A DNA stretch of 10,030 bases from an uncultured Opitutales bacterium (lineage in GTDB: Bacteria > Verrucomicrobiota > Verrucomicrobiia > Opitutales > UBA2995). The DNA lies in contig CALGUT010000672.1 of NCBI GenBank assembly GCA_937920335.1, positions 1-10,030 of the forward strand. Reading direction: 5' to 3'. How positions within the stretch are numbered: position 1 is the first letter of the stretch; every line of letters starts with the position of its first letter. This document shows positions 6,567 to 10,030 of this stretch, in pieces. Both the position numbers and the translations under genes were made by a program. The notes beneath the pieces were generated by a model, which did no database searches, was not told the origin of the DNA, and saw only the letters and a list, made by a program, of their open reading frames with translations.

Positions 6567-7864
6567 GTGCCGGTGAAGTGTCTCTCATTCTATTCGGCGT
6601 ATTTGCCGTTTTGATCCTGGTCAGGGTTCCCGTGTCGTTTGCACTCGGCCTTGCCTGCATCCCGGTCTTTTTAATCGATCCTCAAATGAGGCCGATCATC
6701 CTGCTCCAGGAGATGTGGAAGTCCTACAACTCATTCATCCTGCTCGCAGTTCCTTTCTTCTTACTCGCAGCCAATCTCATGAATGCGTCGGGTATAACGG
6801 AGCGCCTTGTCAATCTCGCGCGCGCTTCTGTCGGACATTTACCAGGCGGTCTCGGCCATATCAATGTGATGGTTAGCATGCTCTTCGCTGGAATATCTGG
6901 GTCCTCAACCGCAGACGCAGCGGGTATCGGATCGCTCATGATTCCCGCCATGAAGAAGCAAGGCTATGACACTAATTTTGCTGTAGCGATTACCGCCTGC
7001 TCATCTGTGATGGGAGTCATCATTCCTCCGAGCATTCTCATGATCGTCTGGGGTGGCCTGATGTCCGTTTCTATCGGGGGCCTGTTTCTCGCCGGCGTGG
7101 TGCCCGGTTTCCTCATGGCGGTCTTTATGATGAGCACCGTTTTCGTCTACGCCAAGTTAAGAAACTACCCCATCTACAAACGCTCATCGCTCATAGAGTT
7201 CTTCAAAGCCCTCGGCCAAGCCATTTTCGCGTTGGTTACTCCAGCTATCATTGTCGGCGGTATCGTATTTGGGTTTTTCACGCCCACTGAGGCTTCGGTG
7301 GTAGCAGTCGTCTATTCAGCATTTCTTGGTGCTGTCGTTTACAGAAAAATAGGACTCAAAGAGTTCCCTAAAGTGCTATACGACTCAGCGCGTCTCGCCG
7401 CGATTTCGCTTTTCTGTATCGGTACCGCTTCTGCATTTGGTTGGCTCCTCGCCTACTACCGCGTTCCTCAAGCGCTCGTAGATACGATGGCTCAATATGG
7501 AACAGGCATCATCACAACTGGATTCATTGTCGCGCTGGCGTTCCTGGTAATCGGTATGTTTATCGACGCTATACCAGCGATCATTATCCTGGGAACGATC
7601 CTACTACCATTGGCCGAAAAAGTAGGCATGCACCCGATCCATTTTGCCATCATCGGAGTCATTTCTTTGGCCTTCGGGTTAGTTACCCCCCCCTACGGCT
7701 TGTGCCTGCTCATCTCTTGCGCCTTAGGAAAGATAAAAGTTGTTGATGCCATCAAAGACGTGGGAATCATTCTTGTCCCCATGTTGATCCTTTTGATACT
7801 CGTTATACTCTTCCCGGAAATGATCTTGTTTCTGCCCCGTTGGTTAGCCCCCGAATTTCTGTAG
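6563..7864 (+). CDS. TRAP transporter large membrane subunit, DctM family
   Basis: This 433-residue multi-spanning protein is the transport-catalysing subunit of the TRAP system and normally uses a sodium or proton gradient rather than ATP. It is hydrophobic throughout, with roughly a dozen membrane segments. Diagnostic sequences are RVPVSFALG (21-29), the SYNSFILLAVPFFLLAANLM stretch (54-73), ISGSSTADAAGIG (111-123) followed by IPAMKKQGY, and the late VTPPYGLCLLI segment in the last quarter; the paired Gly-Ser-Thr-rich and TPP(Y/F)G hairpins belong to the elevator-type transport domain of the DctM/ion-transporter superfamily. Its ATG overlaps the DctQ stop by 4 nt. The chain is full length. 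The downstream esterase starts 32 nt after the stop on the same strand, so a single transcript for all four genes is likely. Confidence 0.95.
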   Translation: MSAGEVSLILFGVFAVLILVRVPVSFALGLACIPVFLIDPQMRPIILLQEMWKSYNSFILLAVPFFLLAANLMNASGITERLVNLARASVGHLPGGLGHINVMVSMLFAGISGSSTADAAGIGSLMIPAMKKQGYDTNFAVAITACSSVMGVIIPPSILMIVWGGLMSVSIGGLFLAGVVPGFLMAVFMMSTVFVYAKLRNYPIYKRSSLIEFFKALGQAIFALVTPAIIVGGIVFGFFTPTEASVVAVVYSAFLGAVVYRKIGLKEFPKVLYDSARLAAISLFCIGTASAFGWLLAYYRVPQALVDTMAQYGTGIITTGFIVALAFLVIGMFIDAIPAIIILGTILLPLAEKVGMHPIHFAIIGVISLAFGLVTPPYGLCLLISCALGKIKVVDAIKDVGIILVPMLILLILVILFPEMILFLPRWLAPEFL

Positions 7865-7896
7865 CCCCAACCCTTTCAGTTTAAACCCACACCCAT

Positions 7897-9441
7897 ATGA
7901 CCATTCATAAAAAGCTCATCTTCCTCATTACCTCGGTAATAGCCTCCGCTCAGTTTGTGAGCGCCGAAATCACCCTACCCTCTATTTTTGGAGACCACAT
8001 GGTCCTGCAACAAAAACAAAAAAATCCGGTATGGGGCTGGGCTGAGCCGGGTGAAGACATAGAAGTCGAAATTTATGGACAAAGTCATTCAGCAACGGCC
8101 GATGATGACGGTTATTGGAGAGTCACGCTCCGACCCATTCCCGCTGGAGGTCCCTACCGTTTAGAAATCGAGGGCGAGAATGAAGAGTTCTTTTTTGACG
8201 ATGTCCTCGTCGGCGAAGTGTGGATCTGCTCTGGGCAGTCCAATATGGCTTGGACCGTGAACAACTCCTACAATGCAGAAGTTGAGCTGCTGACTGCCAA
8301 TCATCCTAATATACGGCTCATTTCCGTTCCGCAGGTGGGAACCCAGGAAGCCCAAAACGACTTCAACGGCCAATGGGAAGCTTGCAGCGCTGATGTCCTC
8401 AAAGACTTCTCTGCCGTCGGATACTTTTTTGGCCGCCGACTTCACGACGCACTCGATGTTCCGATCGGCCTGATTGACAATGCCTGGGGAGGCTCCGCTG
8501 CTGACGCGTGGATCCGTCGGGACGTACTCGAAGAAGATGGTCGATTTGACGAGATGATGAAATGGTGGAAGAAAGAGGAATCCACGAGCAACTTTGATGA
8601 AGAATTGCGAGACTGGAAAAAACGGGTCGAAAAATGGAAAGCTGATGGTAGCAAAGGCAACGAACCTCGCCGTCCCCGTGACCTCATGACTGGCAATCAA
8701 AGACCAGCCAATATTTACAACGGTGTTCTTCACCCAACCATCGGATACGGTATCCGCGGTGCCATCTGGTATCAGGGGGAATCCAATGCAAGTCGAGCCT
8801 ACCAATACCGCGATCTGTTCCCGCTTATGATCCAACACTGGCGCGATGAATGGAAACAAGGAGACTTTCCGTTCTACTACGTTCAGCTTGCTGATTACTT
8901 GGCTGAAGAAGATGACCCCGGCGACTATGCCTGGGCTGAACTTCGTGAAGCACAAACCATGACGATGGATCGCTTGGACAATGTAGGCCAAGCGGTAATC
9001 ATCGATGTCGGTGAAGGTCGCGATATTCACCCGCGCAACAAACAGGAGGTTGGAAATCGACTCGCACGTTGGGCTCTCGCTAAGGATTACGGATTCGACA
9101 TTCTATACAGTAGCCCCAGATACGAATCGATGACTAAGGCCGGTAACAAAATCGTTCTGACATTCGACCACGCCGGACAAGGCCTCTATTCATTCGATAC
9201 TCGCGAACCGCAAGGATTTGCCATCGCGGGGAAAGATAAGCAGTTCGTCTGGGCCGACGCAGAAATCACGGGTAGCAATGAAGTGACCGTATGGAGTGAC
9301 TCGATCAATTCACCAGTCGCTGTCCGTTACGCCTGGGCCAACAACCCAGTCTGTAATATGTTTAGCCGAGACGGCCTACCGATGACTCCCTTCCGCACAG
9401 ACGACTGGGATGGTGTCACAGTGGATACCGTTCATCGCTAG
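7897..9441 (+). CDS. Secreted sialate O-acetylesterase-like SGNH carbohydrate esterase
   Basis: This 514-residue enzyme of the SIAE/SASA family probably removes O-acetyl groups from sugars; members annotated as sialate esterases often act on acetylated plant or algal glycans, so sialic acid should not be assumed. A Sec signal (about 1-23, cleaved after VSA) is followed by an N-terminal beta-rich section opening with LPSIFGDHMVLQQ (27-39). The SGNH core has GEVWICSGQSNM with nucleophile Ser115, then the NAWGGS block, WYQGESN (291-297, Glu295), and DIH (Asp376, His378) completing the likely triad. Between blocks, around residues 220-265, lies a Trp/Lys/Glu-rich helical insertion, which is common in the family. 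A beta-sandwich-like tail closes the protein. It follows the TRAP genes by 32 nt, suggesting that deacetylation feeds uptake. No Shine-Dalgarno sequence is present. Confidence 0.93.
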   Translation: MTIHKKLIFLITSVIASAQFVSAEITLPSIFGDHMVLQQKQKNPVWGWAEPGEDIEVEIYGQSHSATADDDGYWRVTLRPIPAGGPYRLEIEGENEEFFFDDVLVGEVWICSGQSNMAWTVNNSYNAEVELLTANHPNIRLISVPQVGTQEAQNDFNGQWEACSADVLKDFSAVGYFFGRRLHDALDVPIGLIDNAWGGSAADAWIRRDVLEEDGRFDEMMKWWKKEESTSNFDEELRDWKKRVEKWKADGSKGNEPRRPRDLMTGNQRPANIYNGVLHPTIGYGIRGAIWYQGESNASRAYQYRDLFPLMIQHWRDEWKQGDFPFYYVQLADYLAEEDDPGDYAWAELREAQTMTMDRLDNVGQAVIIDVGEGRDIHPRNKQEVGNRLARWALAKDYGFDILYSSPRYESMTKAGNKIVLTFDHAGQGLYSFDTREPQGFAIAGKDKQFVWADAEITGSNEVTVWSDSINSPVAVRYAWANNPVCNMFSRDGLPMTPFRTDDWDGVTVDTVHR

Positions 9442-9448
9442 CGCGGAC

Positions 9449-10030
9449 TTAGTAAGGCTTGTCCCCCGCAATTGTCACACGGTGCATCTCGCGCCGGTGA
9501 CCATTGTAGTCGTTCAAGGCATAATGCATTACACTACGATTATCCCAGAAAGCAATCGAACCTTTCTGCCATTTAAAGCGGCAGGTAAAGGCTTCCCGGC
9601 GGGAGTGTTCGAATAGAAAGTTCAATAAAGGAGCACTCTCCTCTTCGGTCATATCCTTAAAACGCACATTGAAGGTCTTATTTACAAAAAGCCCCTTCCG
9701 CCCGGTTTCAGGGTGAGTGCGAACAACCGGATGCTCCATCTCTTCCAGCGCTTTTTCGTTGGGAACCACATCCATGTTCTTCCACTGATATTTGGCTCGG
9801 CCTTCCGGACCAAACGGCCCCTTCGCTGTATGCATCGCCACCAAACCTTCCAGCAATTTCTTCATGCCCTCTGATAAGGTTTCATAGGCGAGGTATTGAT
9901 TCGCAAATAACGTATCTCCACCCACTGGCGGAACATCTTTTGCATACAGAATGGAACCCAAAGCTGGCGCTTCCTGATGAGTCACATCTGAATGCCATAC
10001 TCCTCCAAAATTTCCTCCACGCTCATCCGC
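9449..10030 (-). CDS. TauD/TfdA-family Fe(II)/2-oxoglutarate dioxygenase, 5' end outside window
   Basis: The frame stays open to the window edge, giving 193 visible C-terminal residues; the GTG at 9985 is an internal valine, not a start. The iron-binding HxD is seen as WHSD (His13, Asp15 of the visible part), followed by GSILYAKDVPPVGGDTLFAN (25-44). The distal iron ligand is His169 in VMHYALNDY, and the 2-oxoglutarate/substrate arginines lie in RREMHR (Arg180, Arg184). Compared with E. coli TauD as I remember it (His99, Asp101, His255, Arg266, Arg270), every interval is identical and the endings are similar (MHRxTIxGDKP), so the catalytic core is intact and about 85 residues are probably missing. 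Family substrates include taurine, alkyl sulfates and other small anions; specificity cannot be assigned. It converges on the esterase gene with only 7 nt between stops, so it belongs to a different transcript. Confidence 0.92.
   Translation of the reverse strand, partial: ADERGGNFGGVWHSDVTHQEAPALGSILYAKDVPPVGGDTLFANQYLAYETLSEGMKKLLEGLVAMHTAKGPFGPEGRAKYQWKNMDVVPNEKALEEMEHPVVRTHPETGRKGLFVNKTFNVRFKDMTEEESAPLLNFLFEHSRREAFTCRFKWQKGSIAFWDNRSVMHYALNDYNGHRREMHRVTIAGDKPY

Noticed and set aside
8550..8690. Trp/Lys/Glu-rich segment in the esterase as a foreign insertion
   Set aside because: Helical charged insertions at this place are usual in SIAE-type esterases, and the frame and base composition do not change.
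8161..9030. Open frame of 289 codons on the minus strand inside the esterase gene
   Set aside because: It lies wholly antisense to a gene with intact SGNH catalytic motifs, and its translation has no recognisable domain or signal; it is a coding shadow.
9983..9985. GTG as the start of the dioxygenase
   Set aside because: The frame continues upstream to the window edge and encodes the WHSD iron-binding motif before this codon, so it is an internal valine.

Overview
The window looks like a chromosomal stretch from a marine, polysaccharide-degrading member of the Planctomycetota-Verrucomicrobiota-Chlamydiota group, most likely a verrucomicrobium (Opitutae/Puniceicoccales-like). The signs are a PSD1/DUF1553-type gene followed directly by a Tat-exported DUF1501 gene, an arylsulfatase, a TRAP transporter and a SIAE-type acetylesterase, all at roughly 50% GC with starts that mostly lack Shine-Dalgarno sequences. 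The assignment is inferred from gene content; there is no rRNA or phylogenetic marker here.

Layout. 1-208 (+) is the 3' end of a probable DUF1553 gene, 7 nt ahead of a Tat-signal DUF1501 gene (216-1526). A 141-nt intergenic gap is followed by two tandem, clearly homologous, secreted proteins of unknown function (1668-2558 and 2589-3461), the most novel-looking element of the window. The second overlaps tail-to-tail by 8 nt with a secreted arylsulfatase on the minus strand (3454-4881). Divergent from the sulfatase is a compact plus-strand run: TRAP solute-binding lipoprotein (4996-5997), small TRAP membrane subunit (6027-6566), large TRAP membrane subunit (6563-7864, 4-nt overlap), and a sialate-O-acetylesterase-like SGNH esterase (7897-9441). 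Seven nt beyond its stop lies the minus-strand 3' end of a TauD/TfdA Fe(II)/2-oxoglutarate dioxygenase (9449-10030), whose start is outside the window.

How the genes may work together (inference). The sulfatase and the O-acetylesterase would remove sulfate and acetyl groups from a decorated glycan outside the inner membrane, and the tripartite TRAP system would import a small carboxylated product such as a sugar acid. A competing reading is that the TRAP system and the TauD-like enzyme handle organosulfur compounds, with the sulfatase supplying sulfate. No glycoside hydrolase, lyase, SusC/D pair, catabolic enzyme or regulator lies in the window, so the substrate cannot be fixed. No RNA gene, insertion sequence, CRISPR array or convincing intrinsic terminator was seen.
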